33,841 nucleotides of DNA from a bacterium (lineage in GTDB: Bacteria; Hydrothermota; Tepidihabitantia; B3-TA06), in contig JAAYVC010000018.1 of NCBI GenBank assembly GCA_012517375.1, forward strand, positions 1-33,841, given 5' to 3'. A program made the position numbers and the translations under genes. Under the pieces are notes generated by a model. The model had not been told where the DNA came from and made no database searches. It saw only the letters and a program-made list of their open reading frames with translations. Shown in pieces: positions 16,537 to 23,994 of the stretch; position 1 is the stretch's first letter; the number at the start of each line of letters is the position of its first letter.

Positions 16537-17421
16537 CTACTTCTTGGCCTGCTTGGCCTGGACGGTCTTTGCCGGTTTCTTGGTTTCTGCTTCTTCAGCC
16601 GCCGAGTGCGCTTCCTGCGGCTTTTTCTTTTCCGGTTGAGGAGTCTTTATGCCTAAAAGGTCTCCGAATCTTCGAACCATCGAAGCTCCGCCGAACAGCC
16701 TGAGCTTGTTCAAAATATCGGCCTCGGAGAATTTCTTCTCCTTCAAGAGGTTGATTTCTGAAGCTACGTTGGCTTCGTCCGTCGGACCCCAGCAGCCGAT
16801 GCACGGCAGGTTGTGATTCGGGCAGCGCGAGTTGCATCCGCCAGCCGTTACTGGACCAAGGCAAAGCTCGCCCTTAAGAAGCAGGCACTCGTTCTCGTTC
16901 CACTTGCATTCGGCGCAAACGGGGAATTTTGTGAGCTCTATAGGCATTCCCTGCACGAGCCGCGTTACGGCGTAAAAGAACTGATATTTGTCAATGGGAC
17001 ATCCGGGAAGATAGTAGTCGACCTTGACGTATTCGTCCAAGGGATGAGCCTCGAATGGCTTGGCAACCGTATGCTTGACATCGCCGTAGACCTTCCTGAA
17101 GCGCTCGGACCAGTCGTCGCAGCCAAGCCGAGCTGCCTGGGGACCGCCGAAGCAGGCGCAGGAACCGAGTGCCACGATTATTTTGGCGCGCTTGCGGATG
17201 CCGGTAAGCATCTCGAGATGGTGATCGGTGGAGATGGAGCCTTCTATGAAAGCGACGTCTATCTCCTCGTCATCATGGGTTTCTCTTGAAGCCATAAGGA
17301 AGGAGCGAACGTCAACGGCGCCGAAGATATCCAGAAGCTCGTCCTCGCAATGTATTACCGCCAGCTGATCGCCGGCGCAACCTGTAAATCCGTAGAATGC
17401 AACTTTAGGTTTATTTGCCAT
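16537..17421 (-). CDS. hydD: [NiFe] hydrogenase small subunit, group 3b-like (sulfhydrogenase delta)
   Basis: The iron-sulfur subunit that passes electrons from the NiFe site to the flavin subunit. I use the ATG at 17421 (294 residues): AGGAG lies five bases before it, and the gamma stop is nearby; the ATG at 17424 is also possible. Cys residues for the proximal cluster are in FTGCAGDQ and GSCACFGG, and more clusters are bound by VCAECKWNENEC, ELCLGP and the CNSRCPNHNLPCIGCWGP stretch. No Tat signal is present, so the enzyme is cytoplasmic. The last 35 residues or so are rich in Lys, Ala and Glu (PEKKKPQEAHSAAEEAE and so on), an added low-complexity tail that is unusual for the family. Confidence 0.88.
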   Translation of the reverse strand: MANKPKVAFYGFTGCAGDQLAVIHCEDELLDIFGAVDVRSFLMASRETHDDEEIDVAFIEGSISTDHHLEMLTGIRKRAKIIVALGSCACFGGPQAARLGCDDWSERFRKVYGDVKHTVAKPFEAHPLDEYVKVDYYLPGCPIDKYQFFYAVTRLVQGMPIELTKFPVCAECKWNENECLLLKGELCLGPVTAGGCNSRCPNHNLPCIGCWGPTDEANVASEINLLKEKKFSEADILNKLRLFGGASMVRRFGDLLGIKTPQPEKKKPQEAHSAAEEAETKKPAKTVQAKQAKK

Positions 17422-17429
17422 CATCGCTC

Positions 17430-18302
17430 CTAGATCAAATCCTTCATGTGAAGCACGTCCCAGTAAGTAAATACCGGACCATCGAGACAGGTGTATATGG
17501 AACCAATAGCGCAGTGTCCGCATTTGCCGATGCCGCAGTGCATGCGGCGCTCAAGCGTCATGAGAATTTGGTGCTTGGGAATCCCGAGCTTTAAGAATTC
17601 GGCCACAACGAACTTGTACATGACAGGCGGGCCGCACACCGTTGCAAACGTGTTCACAGGGTCCAGTTCCTTAACCTTCTTGAAGAGGTCGGTGACAAGA
17701 CCTACGTTGAACGGCCATTTCCCGGCGGGGTCGCTGTCCACGGTCAGATAGCACTCAAGGTCGTCGCGCTCCTTAATCTCGAAGAACTCCTTGCGGAAGA
17801 GCATCTCATCGGGGTTCTTTGCGCCGTGCAGGAAGTAGAACTTGCCGAACTTGTCACGGTTATCGAGGATGTAGAGGAGGAGCGAACGCAAAGGCGCGGC
17901 GCCTAGCCCGCCAACGACTATGAGGATGTCCTTGCCGTGCATCTTCTCGAAGGGGAAGCCGTTTCCATAAGGGCCGCGAACGCCCACTATCGAGTTCTCT
18001 TTGTATTTGAAGAGCTGCTCGGTAAGACGTCCCACCTTGCGGATGCAGTATTCTATCATTCCGGGGCGCGAGGGGGTGGAAGAGATGGAGAAAGGCGCTT
18101 CGCCGACCCCGGGAAGAGAAACCATCATGAACTGACCCGGCTTGTATTCAAGAGAAAGTGCACGCTCCATATCGACAGGTCTCACCTGGAAGAAGCGCAC
18201 GTCTGACGTCAGGTCATAGCGCCGGACTATGCGCATAGCCTCCGGCATGAATGGATTCTGGAGCATCGAGGCGGGTGTGATAACGTGAGGTTTTTCCATC
18301 AT
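17430..18302 (-). CDS. hydG: Hydrogenase FAD/NAD(P)-binding subunit (sulfhydrogenase gamma)
   Basis: A 290-residue ferredoxin-NADP reductase-like subunit. The FAD domain is about residues 15-115 (FSISSTP, with RGPYGNGFPF), the NAD(P)-binding domain about 118-235 (IVVGGLGAAPLRSLL and FATVCGPPVMYKF), and the C-terminal [2Fe-2S] motif is MHCGIGKCGHCAIGS followed by a fourth Cys in YTCLDGPVF. It would pass electrons between the hydrogenase core and NAD(P)H. Its ATG overlaps the beta stop by four bases. The name hydG follows the Pyrococcus operon and is not the [FeFe]-hydrogenase maturase of the same name. Confidence 0.88.
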   Translation of the reverse strand: MMEKPHVITPASMLQNPFMPEAMRIVRRYDLTSDVRFFQVRPVDMERALSLEYKPGQFMMVSLPGVGEAPFSISSTPSRPGMIEYCIRKVGRLTEQLFKYKENSIVGVRGPYGNGFPFEKMHGKDILIVVGGLGAAPLRSLLLYILDNRDKFGKFYFLHGAKNPDEMLFRKEFFEIKERDDLECYLTVDSDPAGKWPFNVGLVTDLFKKVKELDPVNTFATVCGPPVMYKFVVAEFLKLGIPKHQILMTLERRMHCGIGKCGHCAIGSIYTCLDGPVFTYWDVLHMKDLI

Positions 18303-19324
18303 ACTTTCACCTCCTGTCCTTTAAGTCCGCGTATGACCTCGGCTACATTGATATTGACCGGACAGGTGTCTACGCAGCGGCCGCAGCCTATGCATGAAGG
18401 CCTTCCGTACTCGGTAATGAACGCCTTAAGCTTGTGGGTATACCATAACTTGAGGCGTTCGGCCCGTGATTCACGGAAGTTGTGTCCGCCTGCAACAAGG
18501 GCGTATTCTTTGTTCATGCAGCTGTCCCAGTGACGCTCGCGGTTGCCTTCGGCCAGCGAAAGCTCGCTTATATCGCGCACGTTGTAGCAGTTGCATGTCG
18601 GACATACCATTGAGCAGGAACCGCAGGCAAGACACTTTTCGGCAAGCTCCTGCCAGAGCGATGAATTCCAGGAAAGCTCCATGATGTCGGGCATCCCCGT
18701 CAGATCGAAGTTGAGCTTGTAGCGGGAATCGCGATTGCGTCTCCACTCCAGGTAGCGCTGAAGATCAGCCTGCTCTATATCTTCCGTGAAGAGATTGATG
18801 TTGAGCCGGGCGAGATCGTCGCCAAGCGATGAGCCGACCCACACCAGGTAATAATCGCCCAGTTCGTTGAACGCGAGGTCGAACCCGCCTTCAACCGAGT
18901 GGGTGTTCGTGGATCGAGCCATGCATTTGTCGTCGGGCACGCACGAAAGACCTATAACCGCAGTCAGCTCGCGGCGTTTGCGGTAGTAGGGATCCGGGAA
19001 ACGCTCAAGAAAGAGCTCATCTAGGATCCTAAGGCCATGAAGATCGCAGGGATGAAGACCAAAGAGCACTCGAGGCTTCACGTCCTCAAAGGTCTCGAAG
19101 TACTTATCCCCTGAGTAATGGAACATATTGAAGCGAGGAGGAACAAAGAATTTCTTCGGCGGGATTATCGTCCGCAGCGCACCTAGCGCAACGTCTCGAA
19201 CATTATCGAGCTTTGCGTAGACGAACTTATCTCCGCGCGGCACCGGTCCCCAGAGTTCCCCGTAGCTTTTAAGGGACTCAAGGTAGGTGTAGAGGTCCTC
19301 CTTCTTCAGTTTAAGTGCTTTCAT
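18299..19324 (-). CDS. hydB: Hydrogenase 4Fe-4S electron-transfer subunit (sulfhydrogenase beta)
   Basis: A 341-residue subunit with two ferredoxin-like motifs near its C-terminus: CLACGSCSMVCPTCNCYN (about 231-248) and CIGCGRCVDTCPVNIN (about 313-328), for two [4Fe-4S] clusters. The N-terminal part (FGLHPCDLHGLRILDELF; VIGLSCVPDDKC) is the same as in the anaerobic sulfite reductase A/HydB family. It opens the hydrogenase operon and overlaps gamma by four bases. GGAGGCAATTAG lies before the ATG. As in Pyrococcus, beta and gamma together form the half that exchanges electrons with NADP and, in some enzymes, with polysulfide. Confidence 0.88.
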   Translation of the reverse strand: MKALKLKKEDLYTYLESLKSYGELWGPVPRGDKFVYAKLDNVRDVALGALRTIIPPKKFFVPPRFNMFHYSGDKYFETFEDVKPRVLFGLHPCDLHGLRILDELFLERFPDPYYRKRRELTAVIGLSCVPDDKCMARSTNTHSVEGGFDLAFNELGDYYLVWVGSSLGDDLARLNINLFTEDIEQADLQRYLEWRRNRDSRYKLNFDLTGMPDIMELSWNSSLWQELAEKCLACGSCSMVCPTCNCYNVRDISELSLAEGNRERHWDSCMNKEYALVAGGHNFRESRAERLKLWYTHKLKAFITEYGRPSCIGCGRCVDTCPVNINVAEVIRGLKGQEVKV

Positions 19325-19372
19325 CTAATTGCCTCCAATTAGCGAAGTGAATTCTAAAGGAACCTCTGCTGA

Positions 19373-19400
19373 AGGATACTCAGCCGGAGCGTATTGTCAA
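19373..19400 (-). promoter_or_regulatory. Possible promoter of the hydrogenase operon
   Basis: On the - strand: TTGACA (19400-19395), 16 bases, TATCCT (19378-19373), about 50 bases before hydB. The same -10 sequence is seen in front of the VOC gene. No regulator site was recognised. Confidence 0.5.
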
Positions 19401-19527
19401 CCCCTGCATCATTTTATAAGCATGCTAAAACAAGAGTCTTATCAAATAAATTTCTTCGTTAAGCAGCGTCCGAAAGGGATTTCAGAACCGGCTTTGGTTT
19501 GCCTTATCTTGCTTTTTGTCAGACCTC

Positions 19528-19998
19528 TCAGGGCCTGGGCAGAAGAACCTTCCAGTGACCTTCAACATCCGGTGCAAGGTACAAAAGAAACTTCGATGAT
19601 TCGCGTTCGACGTTTCTGCCGCGCTCCTTCGTTCTCGCTTGCACCTGAAACACCTCAAGTTTTCCTTCAGCCGACATATCCGTCAGTCTTTCGATGCTCG
19701 TAACTTCGATGCGCGGAAGACCTTGCACTATTTTTTCGTAGGTAGCCTTGTCCGGACGCGCCATGAACATCATCTCTCCGCCCTTGGAGTTCTTGATCAA
19801 CAGCGCCCGGTCGGAGAGATAGTCGTAGGCCTTTGCCGCATCGCCCTTTTCAAGGGCGGCGAAGTATTGATTGGCCACCCATAAAGGGTCGGACGCCTTG
19901 TCCTTGCAGGAGGGAAGGCAGAAGAAGGCGAGGAGGGTGGCGAGGGCGAGGAAGCCGAGTGCGGTCTGCGCCGGTACGATTCGCAGGTGTTTTTTCAT
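19528..19998 (-). CDS. Small lipoprotein, NTF2-like fold possible
   Basis: A 156-residue protein with a lipoprotein signal: basic start, a long hydrophobic run and the lipobox LPSC at about residue 30. The mature part (NQYFAALEKGDAAKAYDYLSDRA, then strands such as KLEVFQVQARTKERG and KFLLYLAPDVEGHWKVL) resembles DUF4878/NTF2-like small periplasmic domains, in which one helix pair packs on a curved sheet. The function is unknown. It starts 10 bases after the LolA-like gene and is likely in its operon, so a role at the envelope is plausible. Confidence 0.65.
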   Translation of the reverse strand: MKKHLRIVPAQTALGFLALATLLAFFCLPSCKDKASDPLWVANQYFAALEKGDAAKAYDYLSDRALLIKNSKGGEMMFMARPDKATYEKIVQGLPRIEVTSIERLTDMSAEGKLEVFQVQARTKERGRNVERESSKFLLYLAPDVEGHWKVLLPRP

Positions 19999-20008
19999 AA
20001 GTATAACC

Positions 20009-20671
20009 TCACAGATTGAAATGATCCTCTGAAAGCTGGGGATTGAGCTTTAAATTTTTGTATAATGTCGAGTTAACCTTGACGCCGTTTGCATCGAAAG
20101 CCTCGGTTTTGCGCGGCAAGCTTGTCGCTTTATCGAGCCACCAGCGTTCGCGGGCAATCCCTTTGTTATCGCCTGCCGCGTTGGCTTTGAGGTCTATAAC
20201 CGCGCACGCAACGCCATCGAGCGTTTCCTCGCCTACCCACGAGATGGTCCCATGTGTCTTGTACCAGCCAGCGGTCTTGTAAATCGCAGGGAAAGTTCCG
20301 TCGTATATCTTCTGTCCGTACAGACCCTGGGTTGATTTCGAGTCGGGCGAGAGCATCACGGGAAGCGCTATGCCTGCCCAGCGGACCTTTATTTTATTCT
20401 GCCCGGGGTCGTAGACGGCAACCGCACCCTTGTTATCGCCGGCAACCACGACGGTCTTTATCCAGCCTGTGCGGTTCCAGCTGTAGTCTATGGTAATGTC
20501 CCTTGTCTGGGAGCCCTTGACTTCATGCGTGGCTATGGTTACGGTATAGCAGCGCAACGCGTCGCAGGCTGCGCCCATACCCGAGAGTGCCTCTTCAGCC
20601 TGTCCGCCGCGTATGGTAGTTGCCGAAAACACCACGGCGGCAACAATGAGCTTGAGTGCAAGTTTTTTCAT
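20009..20671 (-). CDS. LolA-like/outer-membrane-lipoprotein-sorting-fold periplasmic protein, copy 1
   Basis: A 220-residue exported protein (signal to about residue 25, QAEEA). The body has the LolA-like half-barrel pattern of about ten antiparallel strands: DITIDYSWNRTGWIKTVVV, VAVYDPGQNKIKVR, GTISWVGEETLDGVACAVIDL, ARERWWLDKATSLPRKTEAFD, and ends KNLKLNPQLSEDHFNL. The last two motifs are the DUF1571/LolA-type signature. Such proteins bind lipid or lipoprotein in the periplasm, but this branch lacks tested members known to me. It is about one-third identical by eye to the next gene upstream, so the two are paralogs. It has its own promoter and AGGAGG site. Confidence 0.7.
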   Translation of the reverse strand: MKKLALKLIVAAVVFSATTIRGGQAEEALSGMGAACDALRCYTVTIATHEVKGSQTRDITIDYSWNRTGWIKTVVVAGDNKGAVAVYDPGQNKIKVRWAGIALPVMLSPDSKSTQGLYGQKIYDGTFPAIYKTAGWYKTHGTISWVGEETLDGVACAVIDLKANAAGDNKGIARERWWLDKATSLPRKTEAFDANGVKVNSTLYKNLKLNPQLSEDHFNL

Positions 20672-20712
20672 AATTCCTCCTTGCAGTGTTTCCCGATATC
20701 AGCAAGCGTTAA

Positions 20713-20740
20713 ATCATATTCACGATACTCAAAACGTCAA
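20713..20740 (-). promoter_or_regulatory. Promoter of LolA-like copy 1
   Basis: On the - strand: TTGACG (20740-20735), 16 bases, TATGAT (20718-20713), about 41 bases before the ATG at 20671. Confidence 0.6.
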
Positions 20741-20761
20741 CAATCCCTGAGCGATTAGAGC

Positions 20762-21421
20762 CTAAAGCCTGAAAAGGTCATCCGGCATCGCCGGATTGAG
20801 CCTCAAATCCCTGAGTATTAGCCACTGCAATTCATTTCCGTTTTTGTCAAAGCTCACGAGCCTTCGGGGAAAAGAAGTTTTATTGTCAAGCCAGTAGCGC
20901 TCGCGAGCCACGCCTCCAAGGTTTTGCGGGGAGTTTGCTACAAACTCGATTACCGTGCATTCAGCTCCATCGAAGAACTCGACTTTGACGACCGCCGTCT
21001 TGCCGTTGGCAAGAAACCAATCAATGCGCTTGAACATATACGTAAAACTCACCTCGTACATCTTCTCTCCGCGCAGCGTGAGCACCCTTTCATCGGATGG
21101 GTCGTAACTGAGGAGGAGGGGAATAAGGGGATGCCTGGCAAGGATTACGTCTTTTTCAGGGTCGTAAACCGCCTTCGTGCCCTTGTTTTTGCCCTCAAGG
21201 ATGTCGTTGCGCACCCAGACCGGGCTTTTATATGAAAAGTCCACTGTGCGCTCCTCCGTTTTCTGCTCCTTCGCCTGACGGTACGACATCCGGACTGTGT
21301 ATGCCGTGACCTTCGCCCACTCCTCTCTCATGCGCTGGATAAGCGCACCTGCGTCCTCTGCCGCAAGCATGGAAACGCTCAGAGCTGCGGCCAGGAAGAG
21401 TCTCGATATAGTTAGATTCAT
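20762..21421 (-). CDS. LolA-like/outer-membrane-lipoprotein-sorting-fold periplasmic protein, copy 2
   Basis: A 219-residue paralog of the 20009-20671 gene. It has a signal peptide (residues 1-20) and the same order of strands: RTVDFSYKSPVWVRNDIL, KAVYDPEKDVILAR, KVEFFDGAECTVIEFVA, ARERYWLDNKTSFPRRLVSFD, and ends RDLRLNPAMPDDLFRL. Both copies keep the VARERYWLD..TS.PR and LR(D/N)L.LNP cores, which points to a shared ligand or partner. Its promoter is divergent from that of the metallo-beta-lactamase-fold gene and its -35 lies in a palindrome. Function is unknown beyond the likely lipid- or lipoprotein-binding fold. Confidence 0.7.
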   Translation of the reverse strand: MNLTISRLFLAAALSVSMLAAEDAGALIQRMREEWAKVTAYTVRMSYRQAKEQKTEERTVDFSYKSPVWVRNDILEGKNKGTKAVYDPEKDVILARHPLIPLLLSYDPSDERVLTLRGEKMYEVSFTYMFKRIDWFLANGKTAVVKVEFFDGAECTVIEFVANSPQNLGGVARERYWLDNKTSFPRRLVSFDKNGNELQWLILRDLRLNPAMPDDLFRL

Positions 21422-21445
21422 TCAACCTCGTTTATTTATTAACCG

Positions 21446-21473
21446 ATAATACCTACAATTCCTCTGCGGTCAA
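21446..21473 (-). promoter_or_regulatory. Promoter of LolA-like copy 2
   Basis: On the - strand: TTGACC (21473-21468), 16 bases, TATTAT (21451-21446), about 24 bases before the ATG. Confidence 0.6.
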
Positions 21474-21491
21474 GGAGCTTCTTCCTTGACC
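21468..21491. promoter_or_regulatory. Palindrome that holds both divergent -35 boxes
   Basis: GGTCAAGGA (21468-21476) and TCCTTGACC (21483-21491) form a perfect nine-base inverted repeat. Its ends are the -35 boxes of LolA-like copy 2 (-) and of the nuclease gene (+). It may be an operator, or just the result of two back-to-back promoters. Confidence 0.5.
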
Positions 21492-21513
21492 TAGGTGGGA
21501 TGCGGTGTAGAAT
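21486..21513 (+). promoter_or_regulatory. Promoter of the metallo-beta-lactamase-fold gene
   Basis: TTGACC (21486-21491), 16 bases, TAGAAT (21508-21513). The first ATG of the gene is only five bases after the -10, so the transcript would begin at or next to the start codon. Confidence 0.55.
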
Positions 21514-21518
21514 AATTA

Positions 21519-22523
21519 ATGCGCATCCGCGAAAACATGAGGATCGAGTTCGGGAGTCATGCCCTCGTTCTCGACCATCCCGGTCCGAACGGCGAACCTG
21601 TTTTCATATCACACGCGCACTCAGATCATGCGGTCCGCAAGGGCAGGATAATCGCAACCCCCGAGACCGCAAGATTGCTGGAAGTGCGTTACAACGCTAA
21701 TTCCGCCGAGGTGTTGCCCTGCAGGAAGAGAATCGAGATCGAAGGGATGAATGTAACGCTCTATCCTTCGGGACACATACTCGGCTCTGCCCAGATACTT
21801 GTTGAGACGAGCCAGACAAGCCTTTTGTACTCAGGCGACATCAAGCTGCGGCCCGGCTACTCGGCCGAACCGATAGAGGTCCCCCAGGCGGAGAATCTTA
21901 TCGTGGAGGCGACGTTCGGCAGCCACATGTTCCAGTGGCCCCGCAGGGAGACTATAGAGGAGCGGATTGCGGAGTTCGCGGAAGACGGCAAGCGATTCGG
22001 CTTCACTGCATGCTACATGGCGTATTCGCTCGGCAAGGCGCAGGAGCTTTTGATGGTACTGGCAAAGGCGGGCATTCGCGCGTACGTGTCGGAGAGCGTT
22101 TTCGAGATGTGCAAGGTGTACGAGGAGTTCGGTGTGAGGTTCGGAGACTACAGGCTTTACAAGGACGAAGCCGAGATCGACGGCGTGCTCGTGATACCGC
22201 CGCAAAAGGCGCACCATTTGAATCTGTCCGGGACGAAGCGGGGTCCCCATGAGAATGCGCAGTATTCTCATGGGGTAAAGTTTGCGTTGGTGTCTGGCTG
22301 GGCTTTGACCGAGAGACGGGGCGAGGTGCCGGGCATTCCCTTGAGCGACCATGCCGACTTCGGTGAATTGCTCCGATACGTGGACAAGGTGAAGCCCCAA
22401 AAGGTGTGGACCACGCACGGCTACGCGCGAGACCTTGCCTCCGCGCTCCGGCACCGCGGCTACAACGCCCAGGTTCTGCCCGAGCGCGATAAGGAAAGGC
22501 AGCTCGAACTTGTAGTGGGTTGA
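21519..22523 (+). CDS. Metallo-beta-lactamase-fold exonuclease-like protein (COG1236/YSH1 type)
   Basis: A 334-residue protein of the RNA/DNA-processing branch of the metallo-beta-lactamase superfamily. The metal motifs are visible: FISHAHSDHA (His32, His34, Asp36, His37), the His of SGHILGSAQ, the Asp of YSGDIKLRPG, and LSDHADF near 287-293. A late THGYA gives the last His. The beta-CASP part is short. Relatives process RNA 3' ends or act as DNA-ligase-associated exonucleases; no ligase gene is near. No Shine-Dalgarno site is seen before ATG 21519 or before the next ATG at 21537 (MRIEFGSH); I keep the first because it lies at the predicted transcription start. A 31-base inverted repeat lies inside the gene. 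Confidence 0.75.
   Translation: MRIRENMRIEFGSHALVLDHPGPNGEPVFISHAHSDHAVRKGRIIATPETARLLEVRYNANSAEVLPCRKRIEIEGMNVTLYPSGHILGSAQILVETSQTSLLYSGDIKLRPGYSAEPIEVPQAENLIVEATFGSHMFQWPRRETIEERIAEFAEDGKRFGFTACYMAYSLGKAQELLMVLAKAGIRAYVSESVFEMCKVYEEFGVRFGDYRLYKDEAEIDGVLVIPPQKAHHLNLSGTKRGPHENAQYSHGVKFALVSGWALTERRGEVPGIPLSDHADFGELLRYVDKVKPQKVWTTHGYARDLASALRHRGYNAQVLPERDKERQLELVVG
22245..22275. repeat. Perfect inverted repeat inside the metallo-beta-lactamase-fold gene
   Basis: CCCCATGAGAAT (22245-22256) and ATTCTCATGGGG (22264-22275) are perfect inverses with a seven-base loop. They encode a loop region (PHENAQYSHG) just before the conserved VSGWAL strand, so the protein stays in frame. Confidence 0.6.
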
Positions 22524-22597
22524 CAACGTGCACTATCCCTCCCCTTGTGAGAGGGAATAGAAGGAAGGGGGATCCTCCCTTTTCAACAATCATGTTA

Positions 22598-22628
22598 TTG
22601 CTTCGCAAGTCCCTGACTTGTGAAGCAA
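22598..22628. repeat. Hairpin after the nuclease gene
   Basis: TTGCTTCGCAAGT and ACTTGTGAAGCAA pair over 13 bases with one G-U type mismatch and a CCCTG loop. No T run follows, so it is not a standard terminator. Confidence 0.5.
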
Positions 22629-22801
22629 TCGCCTGAATCCAAGGGCAGGGCTCCGAAGGCAAACGCAGAGAACCATCGCGTCCATCGTTGCCGCTAACTC
22701 GCCTTTAACCATAACTAAGGATTGACAAAAAGACGTGGAAGAGTTAAGATTGGGTATGCCTCCTCTTTTGGGATTGACATTCACGATTCTAGGCGGTAGA
22801 A

Positions 22802-23014
22802 GTGTACATCCACATATCACATAGTCGGTATGCCCTAGACAGCTCTGCCGGAAGATGGTTTAGGGCGGATACACTTCCTTTCAACAAACCAGGGTCGGAG
22901 GTTGTATTTGCTGATGTCCAACCGGAACAATTGGCGGAAGGAAAATTCGGACTACACAAATATCCAGTTGCAGTGATAATTCCTCCTTACCCTTTTTACA
23001 AACAAGCCAAATGA
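22802..23014 (+). CDS. Doubtful small ORF or gene remnant
   Basis: A 70-residue frame from GTG 22802 with no clear ribosome site. A TTGACA at 22774-22779 lies upstream but has a poor -10. The C-terminal half (FNKPGSEVVFADVQPEQLAEGKF and then KYPVAVIIPPYPFYKQ) has an ordinary amino-acid mix, so it may be the end of an old gene. No family is recognised, and it may not be expressed. Confidence 0.3.
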   Translation: MYIHISHSRYALDSSAGRWFRADTLPFNKPGSEVVFADVQPEQLAEGKFGLHKYPVAVIIPPYPFYKQAK

Positions 23015-23041
23015 ACCCCTTCACATCGAGGAGGGGAACCC

Positions 23042-23169
23042 GTCATCGCGAGGTCGCAGCGGCGACCGTGGCGATCTCCCAGCACTTTTTCTGAGCATAT
23101 GGCACTCGCTCATGTATTCTGACTTTCTGCCAGGAGATTGCCACGCCTTCTTCGAAGGCTCGCAATGAC
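23042..23169. repeat. MITE-like palindromic element, copy 1
   Basis: The ends are imperfect inverted repeats of about 40 bases. The left end begins GTCATCGCGAG and reaches GTGGCGATCTCC; the right end, read in reverse, begins GTCATTGCGAG and reaches GTGGCAATCTCC. Repeats of this GTCATTGCGAG...GCAATCTC type are scattered in many bacterial genomes. The element has no coding capacity and ends 14 bases before the GIY-YIG start. Confidence 0.7.
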
Positions 23170-23182
23170 AAAGAAAAAGGCA

Positions 23183-23469
23183 ATGCAATACTACGTCTAC
23201 ATCATGACCAATAACTACCGCAATGTTCTCTATACGGAGGTGACAAATAACCTCATCCGTCGAGTTTACGAACACAAGGAGAAGCTCGTTGAAGGTTTTA
23301 TAAAAAGTACAAACTCGATAGACTCGTCTACTACGAAGTATTCTCAGACCCCCTGAGCGCGATTGAAAGGGAAAAGCAGATAAAGGCGGGAACGCGAAGG
23401 AGGAAGATAGGGCTTGTGGAATCCCTGAACCCTTCCTGGCGCGATTTGTGGGAGGAGATTTCGGCCTGA
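23183..23469 (+). pseudogene. GIY-YIG endonuclease family gene with a one-base frameshift
   Basis: From ATG 23183 the frame reads QYYVYIMTNNYRNVLYTEVTN and LIRRVYEHKEKLVEGFIK, the start of a YhbQ/URI-like GIY-YIG domain protein. After an A5 run at about 23301 the family sequence goes on in the next frame (KYKLDRLVYYEVFSDPLSAI, EREKQIKAGTRRRKIGLVES, LNPSWRDLWEEISA) and stops at 23467-23469. One more A would restore a full gene of about 96 residues. The usual YTGVTNN Gly is Glu here, which also suggests decay. The genes of this family are small, lone, and often found among repeats. A sequencing error in the A run cannot be ruled out. Confidence 0.8.
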
Positions 23470-23536
23470 AAATGCAACATCTGACCTTTCATCAGCTCCG
23501 CATATTTCCGGTGCCCCCGTGCGCTGACGCGTTTCA

Positions 23537-23620
23537 TTAACCCAGCCCGATCGCCCGGAGGATGGTTTGGAGTTTGTCCTTATCTTTTCGGTTCAAAGGA
23601 AAACTTCTCCCGACTTTCCC
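23537..23620 (-). pseudogene. Possible C-terminal remnant of an unknown gene
   Basis: On the - strand a short open piece reads SGKVGRSFPLNRKDKDKL and QTILRAIGLG, then TAA at 23539-23537, with a TGA just before it. The amphipathic charged ending resembles the last helix of DapA-like aldolases, but the piece is too short to assign. Confidence 0.22.
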
Positions 23621-23649
23621 TGAAAGTCATCGCCCGTAACACATTTCGC

Positions 23650-23752
23650 CCTCACCCCGCGCTCCCCTGGAGCTCCCCCCTCTCCCCTCCATCAAGGAGG
23701 GGGGAAATAATTATACCTCCCCCTTGACGGGGGAGGGTAGGGTGGGGGTGTA
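23650..23752. repeat. GC-rich element of opposed C and G runs
   Basis: The left end (CCTCACCCCGCGCTCCCC) and the right end (GGGAGGGTAGGGTGGGGGTG) are rough inverses. Inside are two hairpins, CCCCTCC-ATCAA-GGAGGGG and CCTCCCCC-TTGAC-GGGGGAGG. Blocks of this CCCCTTGACGGGGGAGGGTAG kind are common dispersed repeats in bacterial genomes. No coding sequence. Confidence 0.6.
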
Positions 23753-23846
23753 AATGAGAGTTTAGTTGATACTAATTCATCCTCCCCTTTATCCACTGGC
23801 CATGTTGGGGCCACTCTGTCCCATCAAGGTAAGGGGACCCCTATCC

Positions 23847-23994
23847 GTCATCGCGAAGGAGTAACCGTTAGGACGTGGCTCCTCAGGGCGAACGCAGTGA
23901 GCAATCTCATAGCAGAGACCTGAAAAATATGGCGCCGACTCAGTTTTTTAGCGCCGTGCTATGGGATCGCCACGGCCGACCCTCTGGGTCGGCC
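23847..23994. repeat. MITE-like palindromic element, worn copy 2
   Basis: It starts GTCATCGCGAAGGAG as copy 1 does, and has GAGCAATCTCATAGC facing GCTATGGGATCGCC in inverse. The right end has lost the CTCGCAATGAC part. It closes with a perfect nine-base hairpin (GGCCGACCC-TCT-GGGTCGGCC, 23974-23994). Confidence 0.5.
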
